A stretch of DNA of 64,000 nucleotides from Flavobacterium rakeshii (GCF_009741375.1 NZ_WOWP01000024.1:124001-188000); one strand, 5' to 3'; shown: positions 8,175 through 18,305, counted from the first letter of the stretch. Made by a program: numbers and translations. Notes: generated by a model from the sequence alone, not told the origin.

Positions 8175-9110
8175 TTATTCTTTAGTTAAAAACACCTCGG
8201 CCATCATGCAACGGGCACTCCCGCCGCCACAGGCCTCAATAGTATCTAAGCTTGAACTTAAAATCTCTGTATGTTTTTCAATTTTTGCAATCTGGTCTTT
8301 TGTTAAAACCTGATAAGCCGAAGCACTCATAACGAGATAACTCTTATTATTATTGCCTCTAACCTGTAGCATGTTTCCTGCAAAATGGTTTAGTTGCTGC
8401 TCTGTTAAAAGAATAACTTCTTTCCCGTCTGACTTAAGGTTATCCAGCACCATTTTACGCTCTTTCTTGTCATCAATACACTCAGCACAAATAACTGCAA
8501 AAGTTTCAGCCACACACATCATAACATTAGTATGATAAATGTGTTTACGCTCACCGTTTACTGTTTGGAACGCCTCAAATATAACCGGAGTATACTCAAA
8601 GTCTTCACAAAACTCAATAAACAACTCTTCTTCCGCCCTTGGAGACAGTGCACAGTAAGCTTTTTGATTTTGCCTGTCAAGCACTATACTTCCTGTGCCT
8701 TCAAGGAAAATATCATCTTCCTCTGCCGATGTATAATCTACTATATTCTCAATAGGAAAACCTTTCTCTTCCAAAAGGTCAAGTATATCTTCTCTTCTTT
8801 CTAAACGTCTGTTCTCTGCAAACATAGGATAAAGCGCTACATCTCCATTTTCATGGAAAGACACCCAGTTGTTAGGAAATATCGAATCGGGAGTATCTGG
8901 ATCAACTGTATCATCCACAACTACCACATTTACCCCAACAGCTCTAAGCTTATCTACAAAAGCATCAAACTCCTGCTGCGCTTTAGCATTTACCGTATCC
9001 GGCAAAAGGTTATCCATAACCTTTTGGTAATAGTTATTTACCGCGGTTTGCTCATTCATCCTGAAAGCAACCGGACGTATCATTAATATAGTATCAGTAA
9101 TCTGTCTCAT
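8175..9110 (-). CDS. ctlX: Citrulline utilization hydrolase CtlX-like protein
   Basis: A 311-residue enzyme of the guanidino-group-modifying (arginine deiminase/DDAH) superfamily. Seen: ILMIRPVAFRMNEQTAVNN at the N-terminus, IFPNNWVSFH near residue 88, FLEGTGSIVLDR near 143, YHTNVMMCV with the histidine near 192, and the C-terminal CGGGSARCMMAE that carries the likely catalytic cysteine. The CtlX family was named for citrulline use in Francisella; the substrate here is not proven. It lies 21 bases after a second enzyme of the same superfamily and is followed by the Rrf2 gene. Confidence 0.87.
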   Translation of the reverse strand: MRQITDTILMIRPVAFRMNEQTAVNNYYQKVMDNLLPDTVNAKAQQEFDAFVDKLRAVGVNVVVVDDTVDPDTPDSIFPNNWVSFHENGDVALYPMFAENRRLERREDILDLLEEKGFPIENIVDYTSAEEDDIFLEGTGSIVLDRQNQKAYCALSPRAEEELFIEFCEDFEYTPVIFEAFQTVNGERKHIYHTNVMMCVAETFAVICAECIDDKKERKMVLDNLKSDGKEVILLTEQQLNHFAGNMLQVRGNNNKSYLVMSASAYQVLTKDQIAKIEKHTEILSSSLDTIEACGGGSARCMMAEVFLTKE

Positions 9111-9131
9111 AATATAAATTTACGGATATTA

Positions 9132-10046
9132 TTAATCCCTTATAAGCGGTAATGTTGAACATCTTAATAAACCTTCCTGTTTTGCTATTTCAGCATAAGG
9201 AACTTCTTCCACCGTAAAGCCTTTTTCAAGAAGCCATTTTTTTAGCCTTGTAAAGTTCTTTTCAACCACAACAACATCCGGAGCTATAGAGAATACGTTA
9301 GAGTTCATGTTATACATTTCCTCTCTTTCTATATGGAAAAGATTTTCTCTTCCAAAGAGATTAACAAGATACATATAATCTGCCTCTTCACGGAAACCGC
9401 TTTTGTATATAATACCTTTATCTGCACCAATAGGCTGGAAACAGCAATCAAGGTGAAGTGCATTATCCCTTGGTTCTATTTTAGACTTAACTAAATCAAA
9501 CTCTTTAACTATTTTATTAGGAAAAAGCTCTTTAATATAATTCACCCCCTGCATATTGGTACGGGCAGTAATATAATCTTTATAATCGCTACCCTTGTAG
9601 GTACCTATAAATATATGATCGTTCCAGGGCATAACATCTCCCCCTTCAATATGAACTTCCTCGGGAGGACGCACTACTTTAACAGGATCTATCTGGTCTA
9701 TCACATACTGTATAGCTTCCAGCTCTCTTTCCCTATCAGGCAGTATATTGGCTTTTATAAATACATCTTCAATAACAAACCCAATATCACGACTAAATAT
9801 TTGGTTGTAGTTCTCTATAATTTCAGGTCTATAAACCTTAACGTCATATTTCTTAAACACTTCATTAAAGGCTTCCATTTCGTTGACCATATCTTCTTCT
9901 ACCGGATATGTACCGGCAAGTATATGCTCCAGTGATTTAGGATCGTAAGCCTCGTGTACCTGTGGTGTAGGTCCGTTACTTATAGCTGTCCCTAATATCA
10001 CAGCCCTTAATCGTGATGTTTCATTTTTAATATTCAGATTCAACAT
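9132..10046 (-). CDS. Amidinotransferase/arginine deiminase-fold hydrolase
   Basis: A 304-residue member of the guanidino-modifying superfamily (Pfam Amidinotransf). Seen: SRLRAVILG at the start, IFSRDIGFVIED near residue 87, HIEGGDVMPW near 155, LHLDCCFQPIG near 208 and a C-terminal LLRCSTLPL with the presumed nucleophilic cysteine. The glycine-rich lead of the cysteine motif seen in CtlX is replaced by Gly-Leu-Leu. It is often annotated as dimethylarginine dimethylaminohydrolase or arginine deiminase; sequence alone does not separate these. It is the first gene of the operon with ctlX and the Rrf2 gene. Confidence 0.85.
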   Translation of the reverse strand: MLNLNIKNETSRLRAVILGTAISNGPTPQVHEAYDPKSLEHILAGTYPVEEDMVNEMEAFNEVFKKYDVKVYRPEIIENYNQIFSRDIGFVIEDVFIKANILPDRERELEAIQYVIDQIDPVKVVRPPEEVHIEGGDVMPWNDHIFIGTYKGSDYKDYITARTNMQGVNYIKELFPNKIVKEFDLVKSKIEPRDNALHLDCCFQPIGADKGIIYKSGFREEADYMYLVNLFGRENLFHIEREEMYNMNSNVFSIAPDVVVVEKNFTRLKKWLLEKGFTVEEVPYAEIAKQEGLLRCSTLPLIRD

Positions 10047-10063
10047 GGTTTCTGGCTTTTTGG

Positions 10064-10071
10064 CAAATATA
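10064..10071 (-). promoter_or_regulatory. -7 promoter element, amidinotransferase-ctlX-Rrf2 operon
   Basis: The minus strand reads TATATTTG, 17 bases before the start codon, with a GTTTA about 18-20 bases further upstream as a weak -33 box. The predicted leader is very short. Confidence 0.55.
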
Positions 10072-10116
10072 GAAAATGCCCCTTAATTATAAACATTTAC
10101 CACGATGTTAGTTTAA

Positions 10117-10170
10117 ATATTATCAATTTTTCAACAGAGCTTATCTAAATTTACTGCAAATTGATAATAT
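10117..10170. repeat. 13-bp perfect inverted repeat with 28-base loop
   Basis: ATATTATCAATTT (10117-10129) is the exact reverse complement of AAATTGATAATAT (10158-10170). It lies between the gltA terminator and the amidinotransferase promoter, about 46 bases upstream of the -7 box. It could be a two-site operator. No adjacent T-run supports termination. Confidence 0.6.
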
Positions 10171-10176
10171 ACCAAC

Positions 10177-10202
10177 AAAAAAGTCCTGCAATGCAGGACT
10201 TT
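10177..10202 (-). terminator. Rho-independent terminator of gltA
   Basis: A 10-bp perfect stem (AAAGTCCTGC, loop AAT, GCAGGACTTT, 10180-10202) is followed on the minus strand by a T-run, 20 bases after the gltA stop. Confidence 0.9.
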
Positions 10203-10222
10203 TATATATAATACAGGATTGA

Positions 10223-11506
10223 TTACCTGTTATTAATATCTGTAAAATCTCTAAGCGGACTTCCGGTGTAAACCTGTCTTGGACGACCGATAGGCTCTTT
10301 GTTTACTCTCATTTCTTTCCATTGAGCAATCCAACCCGGTAAACGACCGATTGCAAAAAGAACTGTAAACATTTCTGTAGGTATACCCATAGCCCTGTAA
10401 ATGATTCCTGAATAGAAATCTACGTTAGGATATAGGTTTCTTGATTTGAAGTATTCATCCTCAAGAGCTGCTTTTTCTAATTTCTTAGCGATATCAAGTA
10501 CCGGATCATCTACACCAAGATCTGCAAGAACTTCGTCTGCAGCTTTTTTGATGATTCTTGCTCTTGGGTCAAAGTTTTTATAAACTCTGTGACCGAAGCC
10601 CATTAAACGGAATGGATCGTTTTTATCTTTTGCCTTAGCAAGGAATTTCTCAACATCTCCCCCGTCTTTCTGGATAGCCTCAAGCATTTCAAGTACTGCT
10701 TGGTTAGCACCACCGTGAAGTGGTCCCCATAATGCAGATACACCCGAAGAAATTGAAGCAAATAAACCAGCGTGTGATGAACCTACCATTCTTACTGTAG
10801 ATGTAGAACAGTTTTGTTCGTGATCTGCGTGAAGGATAAATAGCTTATCAAGTGCATTAACCACAACAGGGTTCATTTTGTAAGGACCTGTAGGAAGCTC
10901 AAACATTAAACGCATAAAGTTCTCTACATATCCTTTAGTGTTATCGTAGTAGTTTAACGGGTAACCCATATTTTTTCTGTATGTCCATGTAGCAATAACC
11001 AGGAACTTAGCCATAGTTTTACATACTGCCTCATACATTTCTTTTTCGTTGTCTACATTAACTGATTTAGGGTTAAATGCAGTAAGCGCACTTGTTAAAG
11101 ATGCTAACACTCCCATTGGGTGAGCTGTTCTTGGGAAACCATCAATGATGTTTTTCATTTCCTCATTAACAAGCGTGTATTTTCTTATGTCTTTCTCAAA
11201 TTTCTCTATCTGAGCAGCAGTAGGAAGTTCTCCGAAAATTAAAAGGTAAGCTACTTCTAAAAAATTAGATTTTTCGGCAAGATCCTCAATTGAGTAACCT
11301 CTGTAACGTAATATTCCCTGCTCTCCATCTAAAAAGGTAATATTACTTGTACATGAACCTGAGTTTTTATACCCCGGATCAATTGTTATGGCGCCGGTTT
11401 CGCCTCTAAGTTTATTAATATCGATAGCTACTTCATTTTCAGTTCCCACGATTACCGGAAACTCATATTTTTTGCCATCAATTTCCAATATAGCGATATT
11501 TGACAT
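10223..11506 (-). CDS. gltA: Citrate synthase (type II)
   Basis: Condenses oxaloacetate and acetyl-CoA to citrate, the entry step of the TCA cycle, in the cytosol. The 427-residue length is typical of hexameric type II enzymes. Seen: an N-terminal small beta domain with DPGYKNSGSCTSNITFLDGE; ILRYRGYSIEDLA; the catalytic-site segments SSHAGLFASISSGVSALWG followed by PLHGGANQAVLEML; GFGHRVYKNFDPRA; and the aspartate loop VDFYSGI. It is transcribed alone: a terminator follows the stop, and a 316-base gap with two inverted repeats precedes it. A possible -7 (TAATTTTA) lies about 24 bases upstream of the start. Confidence 0.98.
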   Translation of the reverse strand: MSNIAILEIDGKKYEFPVIVGTENEVAIDINKLRGETGAITIDPGYKNSGSCTSNITFLDGEQGILRYRGYSIEDLAEKSNFLEVAYLLIFGELPTAAQIEKFEKDIRKYTLVNEEMKNIIDGFPRTAHPMGVLASLTSALTAFNPKSVNVDNEKEMYEAVCKTMAKFLVIATWTYRKNMGYPLNYYDNTKGYVENFMRLMFELPTGPYKMNPVVVNALDKLFILHADHEQNCSTSTVRMVGSSHAGLFASISSGVSALWGPLHGGANQAVLEMLEAIQKDGGDVEKFLAKAKDKNDPFRLMGFGHRVYKNFDPRARIIKKAADEVLADLGVDDPVLDIAKKLEKAALEDEYFKSRNLYPNVDFYSGIIYRAMGIPTEMFTVLFAIGRLPGWIAQWKEMRVNKEPIGRPRQVYTGSPLRDFTDINNR

Positions 11507-11646
11507 GATGTTATTTGAGTTTATTTTTGTTTGTAAAATTATATTCCTGCGAATTTAATAAATTACAATTTATTTAGGAAGAAAATTACTTATTAAAATC
11601 GTTAAATCTGCATATAAAAAACAAAAGTTAATAGTTTGAAGCTAAC

Positions 11647-11689
11647 AATATTGAAAAATATGCAATATTAACACCTCTTTTAGTGTTAA
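11647..11689. repeat. Two adjacent inverted repeats upstream of gltA
   Basis: Within the 316-base gap 11507-11822, AATATTG (11647-11653) pairs with CAATATT (11663-11669), and TTAACAC (11668-11674) pairs with GTGTTAA (11683-11689). Both have perfect 7-base arms and their inner arms share two bases. They lie about 140-180 bases before gltA. The rest of the gap holds the possible gltA promoter near 11530-11565 and the terminator at 11766-11796; nothing else was seen. Confidence 0.5.
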
Positions 11690-11765
11690 AAATCTATTTT
11701 TTAATTATCCAAACAACACTAAACCATTAATTATCTGAAAGTTCGCTTTTATCAAAAAGAAGAAA

Positions 11766-11796
11766 CAAAAGGCCGGTATTTAAAAAACACCGACCT
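11766..11796 (-). terminator. Terminator of the T9SS leucine-rich-repeat gene
   Basis: An imperfect 12-bp stem (AGGTCGGTGTTT with AAATACCGGCCT on the minus strand, 11770-11796, two G-T pairs) is followed by CCTTTTGTTT, 26 bases after the stop of the upstream gene. Confidence 0.75.
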
Positions 11797-11822
11797 CTCA
11801 ACATGAAGTTTACTTTTATCTT

Positions 11823-13955
11823 TTATTCTTTTATCACTTTTTCAACCTTAACCCCTTTATCAGAAGTCACTTTAAGGAAGTAAATACCTTTTGCTCTCGT
11901 AGAGATATCTAAAGTAGCCTGAACATCATTTGGCATTACAGTTTGTAATAATCTACCCTGAATATCATACAGGCTCACAGAGCGCAGATTTACATCTCCC
12001 TGAACACTCAATACATCTTTTGCCGGATTAGGATACACTTTAATCGAATTATCTTTTGTAAAGTCATCAAGTCCCATTATATCCTCAAACTCAGTTACCG
12101 CCTGGTTAGTCGCTACCGGAAGATTGTAATCAAAATAAATACCGGCTTCATTCATTACATTATCGCCTTCCTGTAAATCCTGTTTCGATTTTAGTTTGAA
12201 CAGTATATTACCATGATCGGCAGCATTAAGGTTTATATTATCAAAAATAAATTCAATGACATTATCCTGAATCCTGGCTTCTACCTGATGCGAGCTGTTT
12301 AAAATCTGAATTGAATTAATATCAAAATCAGCTTCATTTATAACATGTTTCACAACTATAAAAGATGCCGGTGCAGTACCTGTATTCTCAAAATTAACCA
12401 CATAATGTAAATAGTCTCCTATTGCATTTGATGGTAATGTCTCGCCTTCAATACAAATGATATTGTTAGGATCAAAAGAACCTACAACAGTTTGATTAAA
12501 TATATATTGGTTATTATTAGGGTTTTCATCTGCACCTCCATCTATATTTGCGGTAAATGGCAATACATCATCAATATTAACAGCAGGTGTATCTGTCGGG
12601 CCATTTACATGCAGAGTCATTAATATCTCCCTATTCTCAAAAGGCTGTAGGTTTGTATAATTCCACCCGTATACCCCGGGAGTTATATCATCGGCCATCG
12701 GACTTAAAACAATCGGAGTAAGTGTTTGATAATCCCATTCACATCCCACAGTACCTGATACAACCTGATTACCTTTGTTTTTATACACTATTTTATAAAC
12801 GGCATCAAAACCCGGTCTTGCCGGAGTTATAGGAACCATAACCACCTCTACATCGTTATGAACCCCATTTGGCTCTATACAAAAGTTTTGAACTGAAACC
12901 GAATTATCTACAACAGGAAAGTTTACATAAGCAGGAGTTACTGTAAACCAGTTATCCTCAAACTCAGGAACCACTGTAAAATTACCATCCTGAGTGTAAA
13001 AACTATACTCCCCGTTTATACCTGTAAAAGTATAACCACCTTCAACACCATCACTAATACTCAATTTCACAAAAGAGTAAGGAAAGTCCTCAGGACCACA
13101 ACCATCACTATCAGCATCAAAAACAGCTGTACCGGTTATAGTATTATAATCGCCTCCGGGTGTAAAAGTGCAGTACGTACTCACAACAATGTTCTCTATA
13201 CCGTCAACCAATTCAATTTGTGACAATTCATCTTCATCAATACAAATAAAATTAAGCAACGGGTTATTATTATCTATATGAATATCTGCAGGGTTAGGTA
13301 TAACTGCGCCATTTTTAATACTCATTGTTTCAAGTAAACTATTGTCTATAAAATCAATTTTAGATAATAATGGTGACTCACTTAAATCAACATTTACTAA
13401 ATCAGTATCAAGAATTGACAGTTCCTGCAAGTTTATCATTTCAGAAAAATCTAAATCAGTTAACGGAGCATGGTGAATACCTAAATACTCTAAAGAAGTA
13501 ACCCCTGCAAAATCAACTGTAGTAAGACTAGTTCCATACAAGTATACATATTGAAGGTTTAGCAATCCGGCAAAACTTAAAAACTGTAATGGCGTCCCTC
13601 CATCACAATTAAAATCTTCTAAATTAATTAAACTCGACAAGTCTAAATAAACAAGATCGCTATTATTGGCACACTCTAAACTTCTCAAATTAGTGAAATA
13701 TTCCAAACCCGTAGCATCACTCATTCCTGAGTCTTGCAAATTTAAATTCCACACTAAAAGCGCTTCACTTTCCTGAATTTGATAATCATTATTCTGATCT
13801 ATTTTAATTGCTGCACCATTCTCATCCTTTGCAATATCATTTGACGTATTTGCAGACAAAAGCCAGTTCTTAAAATTAGCATCGGGTATATTCACTATCT
13901 GGGCACTGGCAATACCCGAGAATAAGAGTAATAAGTAAAGTAGTTTCTTTTTCAT
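11823..13955 (-). CDS. T9SS-secreted leucine-rich-repeat protein with DUF7619-like domain
   Basis: A 710-residue extracellular protein. In order: signal peptide (1-18, ending ASAQ); an N-terminal VNIPDANFKNWLLS segment and about seven irregular leucine-rich repeats (roughly 75-235, repeats such as LINLEDFNCDGGTPLQFLSF); a beta-rich region with a prealbumin-like fold (GTAVFDADSDGCGP onward); a region from about 490 with VGSFDPNNIICIEG and HYVVNFENTGTAPASF, typical of DUF7619 in flavobacterial secreted proteins; and a C-terminal type A sorting domain (KVYPNPAKDVLSV ... GIYFLKVTSDKGVKVEKVI). Export by T9SS and cell-surface attachment follow. The ligand is unknown. It lies beside a LytTR two-component system whose predicted binding repeats precede this gene. 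Confidence 0.9.
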   Translation of the reverse strand: MKKKLLYLLLLFSGIASAQIVNIPDANFKNWLLSANTSNDIAKDENGAAIKIDQNNDYQIQESEALLVWNLNLQDSGMSDATGLEYFTNLRSLECANNSDLVYLDLSSLINLEDFNCDGGTPLQFLSFAGLLNLQYVYLYGTSLTTVDFAGVTSLEYLGIHHAPLTDLDFSEMINLQELSILDTDLVNVDLSESPLLSKIDFIDNSLLETMSIKNGAVIPNPADIHIDNNNPLLNFICIDEDELSQIELVDGIENIVVSTYCTFTPGGDYNTITGTAVFDADSDGCGPEDFPYSFVKLSISDGVEGGYTFTGINGEYSFYTQDGNFTVVPEFEDNWFTVTPAYVNFPVVDNSVSVQNFCIEPNGVHNDVEVVMVPITPARPGFDAVYKIVYKNKGNQVVSGTVGCEWDYQTLTPIVLSPMADDITPGVYGWNYTNLQPFENREILMTLHVNGPTDTPAVNIDDVLPFTANIDGGADENPNNNQYIFNQTVVGSFDPNNIICIEGETLPSNAIGDYLHYVVNFENTGTAPASFIVVKHVINEADFDINSIQILNSSHQVEARIQDNVIEFIFDNINLNAADHGNILFKLKSKQDLQEGDNVMNEAGIYFDYNLPVATNQAVTEFEDIMGLDDFTKDNSIKVYPNPAKDVLSVQGDVNLRSVSLYDIQGRLLQTVMPNDVQATLDISTRAKGIYFLKVTSDKGVKVEKVIKE

Positions 13956-13990
13956 GTTAGTTTATATATGTGTGCGGTTAATCGGTTTCC

Positions 13991-13998
13991 CAAATATA
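13991..13998 (-). promoter_or_regulatory. -7 promoter element of the T9SS LRR gene
   Basis: The minus strand reads TATATTTG, 35 bases before the ATG. No -33 TTG is visible at the expected distance, which fits a promoter that needs an activator. Confidence 0.55.
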
Positions 13999-14028
13999 TT
14001 TTTTTATGCTTCTCTGCGCACCCGTCGT

Positions 14029-14061
14029 TTAGAATTTGCTAACTCCCAGTTAGAATTCGCT
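14029..14061. repeat. Direct repeat, possible LytTR regulator site
   Basis: TTAGAATTTGCT (14029-14040) and TTAGAATTCGCT (14050-14061) match at 11 of 12 bases and start 21 bases apart, two helical turns. They lie 31-63 bases upstream of the -7 box of the T9SS gene and directly after the stop of a LytTR response-regulator gene. LytTR proteins bind tandem direct repeats, so this is a candidate activator site. Confidence 0.45.
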
Positions 14062-14062
14062 T

Positions 14063-14824
14063 CTACATTGACTTTAACAGCTCCTGAAGACGTTCTTTTT
14101 TACGCTGACTGATAGGCAAATGGCTATTATCTGCCATAACAGCATAACCTCCGTCTTTTTTGATGTATGACTTTAAGTAGGCCAGGTTTATTAAGTGCGA
14201 CTGATGTATGCGTTCAAAACCGTGTTCTGACAACAAATCCTCATACTCCTTAAGCGTTTTAGCTATCAGTATAGGCTTACTGTCTTTTATATAAAACTTA
14301 GTATAATTATCCTGCGATTCACAACGAATGATATCCTTTACCTCAAAAAGATGAATTCCATCGGAAGTAGAAAGCGCTATCCTTTTAAATTTATCCACCT
14401 TCTTGCTTATATTCTCCAGCAACAGGTCAATATGCGCATAATTATCAGATGCCGACAGTGTCTTTTTTATTTTATCGACCACGTTATTCAAATCTTCGGG
14501 ATCAACAGGTTTAAGCAAATAATCCAGAGCACTAAAACGGAATGCCTTTACTGCATACTGTTCGTGCGCCGTAATAAACACCACGTGACAGGACAACCTG
14601 CCTTTGCGTTGCATTACCTGTTCCAGTATATCAAAACCGGTTCCGTCACCCAGTAAAATATCCAGGAACACCACATTGGGCTGATGGTATTCAATAGCAC
14701 TAATACCCGTTTTCACACTATCGGCCTCACCTACTATTTCTATATCCGGAGCATAAAGAGACAATAGCCCTTTCATACCGTTCCTTAAATTACTGTCGTC
14801 GTCTATTAGTAAAGCTGTTATCAT
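14063..14824 (-). CDS. LytTR family response regulator
   Basis: A 253-residue two-component regulator. The N-terminal receiver domain has the acidic pocket (LLIDDD, residues 5-10), the phosphoacceptor Asp55 in VVFLDILLGD, FITAHEQYAVKAF and the conserved lysine in DYLLKPVDPEDL. The C-terminal LytTR DNA-binding domain covers about 150-250, with FYIKDSKPILIAKTLKEYE and GFERIHQSHLINLAYLKSY. It starts one base after the sensor kinase gene ends, so the two are co-translated partners. A direct repeat just downstream, before the T9SS gene, is a possible target. Confidence 0.94.
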   Translation of the reverse strand: MITALLIDDDSNLRNGMKGLLSLYAPDIEIVGEADSVKTGISAIEYHQPNVVFLDILLGDGTGFDILEQVMQRKGRLSCHVVFITAHEQYAVKAFRFSALDYLLKPVDPEDLNNVVDKIKKTLSASDNYAHIDLLLENISKKVDKFKRIALSTSDGIHLFEVKDIIRCESQDNYTKFYIKDSKPILIAKTLKEYEDLLSEHGFERIHQSHLINLAYLKSYIKKDGGYAVMADNSHLPISQRKKERLQELLKSM

Positions 14825-14825
14825 A

Positions 14826-16799
14826 TTAGTTAGTTGCGTACTGTATTGGTAAATTTAAAACTATTCTTGTCCCTCCTGATTGCCCTTCGCTCGTCATCAT
14901 ATCTTCAATTTCAACCTTTGAGGTTTTTGAGGTAAATGCCTGTATTACTTCCAGCCTTTTACGGGTTATTTCTAAAGCCATTGATTTATGTACTGTAACC
15001 GAATTGACTTTCATTTCTTTTGATTTAGTAAAACCTATACCGTTATCAGTAACCGTACAAATGAGTTTTTCTCCATCTAAAGCAAAATCAACTTTTATTA
15101 CTCCTTTTTCTTTTTTAGGAACCAGTCCGTGCAAAATAGCATTTTCCACAAACGGCTGCAACAATAATGGCGGAATAGCCATATCATCTTCAATATCGGG
15201 ATCTTTGGTTATCGTAAACTCAAAAAGATTATTAAATCTAAGCTGCTCAAGCTCCAGGTAATTACGCAACCCCTCAATCTCACTATCAATAGGGATAAGT
15301 GACTCTTTAGAGTACTCCAGTGTTAAACGCATTAATTTAGAGAACTTGGAGAGGTATTTAATGGCCGAATCGGTACCGTTTTGCACAATAAAACTGGATA
15401 TAGATCCCAGACAGTTAAACACAAAATGCGGATTCATTTGCAAATGGAGTGCCTTTTGCTCATACTCCGCCAATTCCTTTTGCAATGTAAGTGTTTTTTT
15501 AAGCTGACGCCTGTTAGACACTAAAAAGGCTATCCCGAAAAGTAACAGAATGAACAGCACCACAAAGAACATCTGCTGATTATGGCGTTTTACCTCCTCA
15601 TTATAAATCGCCTGCTTTTTATCGGCCTCAGCCTTTTGCATTTCGGCCTTGCGTTCCATTTCATAGTTCATTTCTTCACGAACCATGTTTTTAATATTCT
15701 CGGCATTATTAATACTGTCTTTTGCCTTTTCAAATTTCTTATAGTGAATCAGAGCCTGTTTATAATCGCCCTTTTTCTCATACAGTTCGCTTATACTCTT
15801 TTCAGACGATTTTACCTGCTCCAGTACCCCTATTTCTTCGGCATATACAGATGATTTCCCTAAATACTCCAGCGCCTTAGTATCATTACCCTGTTTCGCA
15901 TAGAGATCACCCAGATAAGCCAGCGATGCTGATGCGCCATATTTCTCGCTTACATCCTCAAAAACATTCAGCCCTTTATAATAATTTTCCTCGGCCCTTA
16001 CATACTTACCTGTCTTTTCATAATACTGTCCCATAGCATTGTATAGCTCGCCCAAACCTCTTTTGTTTTCGTGCTCATTAAATATCGCTAAAGCCTCCTG
16101 AAAAGAAGCCAATGCTTGTTCGGGTTTGTTTTCAAGAAGATAAATATTACCAATATTAGTAATGGTTATTGCACTACTACTATCACCAATCTCTTTTTGT
16201 ATAGCAAGTGCTTTATTAAAGTACTCCAAAGCTTTATCATATTCCTTTTGGGCTTTATAAACAATACCTATATTGTTATACAATCTTAATACTATTTCCT
16301 GCTGTTTTGCTTCCTTATAAAGCTTTAGTGCTTTAAAATAATATTCGAGCGAACCCGCATAATTATTTTGTTCCGAACACACTATACCTATACTCCCGTA
16401 GGTTTTAGCCAAATTTGCCTTTATTTCGTCTTTTTTATCTGCTGCCTCGGGTAAGAGTTGTTCAAAAATATCCTGAGCATTAGTAAAGCTCTTTAAAGCT
16501 TCGGTATACCTGCTCAGCATAATATTAGCATTACCTAAATTAAACCAGGCCTCTCCTTCATCCTTCCTGAAGTTTTTCTGCTTAGAGAGCTTTAATGCCT
16601 TTTGAGCATACTGCATCATCAATTCCGGATTGTTCTCTACATATTCTGACGACACTGCATTAAGCAGTTCTGCCTTTTGTTTATCTGTAGAAGCTTTGTC
16701 TAACTGATTTAACAGACTATCCAGCACCCTGTTTTGGGAAAAAACAGTACAGTTAAACAGAAATAAGGTTATTACGGCAAGGGTTTTTAAAAACTTCAT
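14826..16799 (-). CDS. TPR-containing LytS-type sensor histidine kinase
   Basis: A 657-residue membrane sensor kinase. Signal peptide MKFLKTLAVITLFLFN to about residue 22; then some eight tetratricopeptide repeats (to about residue 380, e.g. GIVYKAQKEYDKALEYFNKA) exposed outside the inner membrane; a coiled-coil; one membrane helix (QMFFVVLFILLLFGIAFLV); a His_kinase domain with QMNPHFVFNCLGSISSF, where the histidine is the phosphorylation site; and an ATPase domain with LQPFVENAILHG and TDNGIGF. The open frame extends 50 codons upstream, but Met at 16799 begins the signal peptide and follows a TAAATTTG promoter by 24 bases. The partner is the LytTR regulator one base downstream. Confidence 0.93.
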   Translation of the reverse strand: MKFLKTLAVITLFLFNCTVFSQNRVLDSLLNQLDKASTDKQKAELLNAVSSEYVENNPELMMQYAQKALKLSKQKNFRKDEGEAWFNLGNANIMLSRYTEALKSFTNAQDIFEQLLPEAADKKDEIKANLAKTYGSIGIVCSEQNNYAGSLEYYFKALKLYKEAKQQEIVLRLYNNIGIVYKAQKEYDKALEYFNKALAIQKEIGDSSSAITITNIGNIYLLENKPEQALASFQEALAIFNEHENKRGLGELYNAMGQYYEKTGKYVRAEENYYKGLNVFEDVSEKYGASASLAYLGDLYAKQGNDTKALEYLGKSSVYAEEIGVLEQVKSSEKSISELYEKKGDYKQALIHYKKFEKAKDSINNAENIKNMVREEMNYEMERKAEMQKAEADKKQAIYNEEVKRHNQQMFFVVLFILLLFGIAFLVSNRRQLKKTLTLQKELAEYEQKALHLQMNPHFVFNCLGSISSFIVQNGTDSAIKYLSKFSKLMRLTLEYSKESLIPIDSEIEGLRNYLELEQLRFNNLFEFTITKDPDIEDDMAIPPLLLQPFVENAILHGLVPKKEKGVIKVDFALDGEKLICTVTDNGIGFTKSKEMKVNSVTVHKSMALEITRKRLEVIQAFTSKTSKVEIEDMMTSEGQSGGTRIVLNLPIQYATN

Positions 16800-16823
16800 A
16801 TGCAACACATTAATTGTCATTAA

Positions 16824-16831
16824 CAAATTTA
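16824..16831 (-). promoter_or_regulatory. -7 promoter element of the kinase-regulator operon
   Basis: The minus strand reads TAAATTTG, with its last base 24 bases before the preferred kinase start codon at 16799. It lies inside the longer open frame and so argues against the upstream starts. Confidence 0.55.
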
Positions 16832-16902
16832 TGATTTCAATTTGATTTATTGATAACAGATGAGTATTTGAAGCTTTTGATTTAGAATTTGTATTAATCG
16901 AA

Positions 16903-16939
16903 TAAAAAAAAGCGCCTCCGTAAATACGAAGGCGCTTTT
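16903..16939 (-). terminator. Rho-independent terminator of eno
   Basis: An inverted repeat of AAAGCGCCT(C/T)CG type surrounds the loop TAAATA (about 16908-16939). The minus strand then has a run of T. It lies 32 bases after the eno stop. Confidence 0.9.
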
Positions 16940-16970
16940 GCACAAGCAAAGCTTAAGTAAGCTTATTGTA

Positions 16971-18284
<1,314 letters not shown>

Positions 18285-18305
18285 TTATTTTCTTAGTTAA
18301 CCAAA

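Noticed and set aside
16800..16949. Upstream extension of the sensor kinase by 50 residues
   Set aside because: The extra residues are not signal-peptide-like and cover the predicted promoter; the inner Met begins a clean signal peptide.
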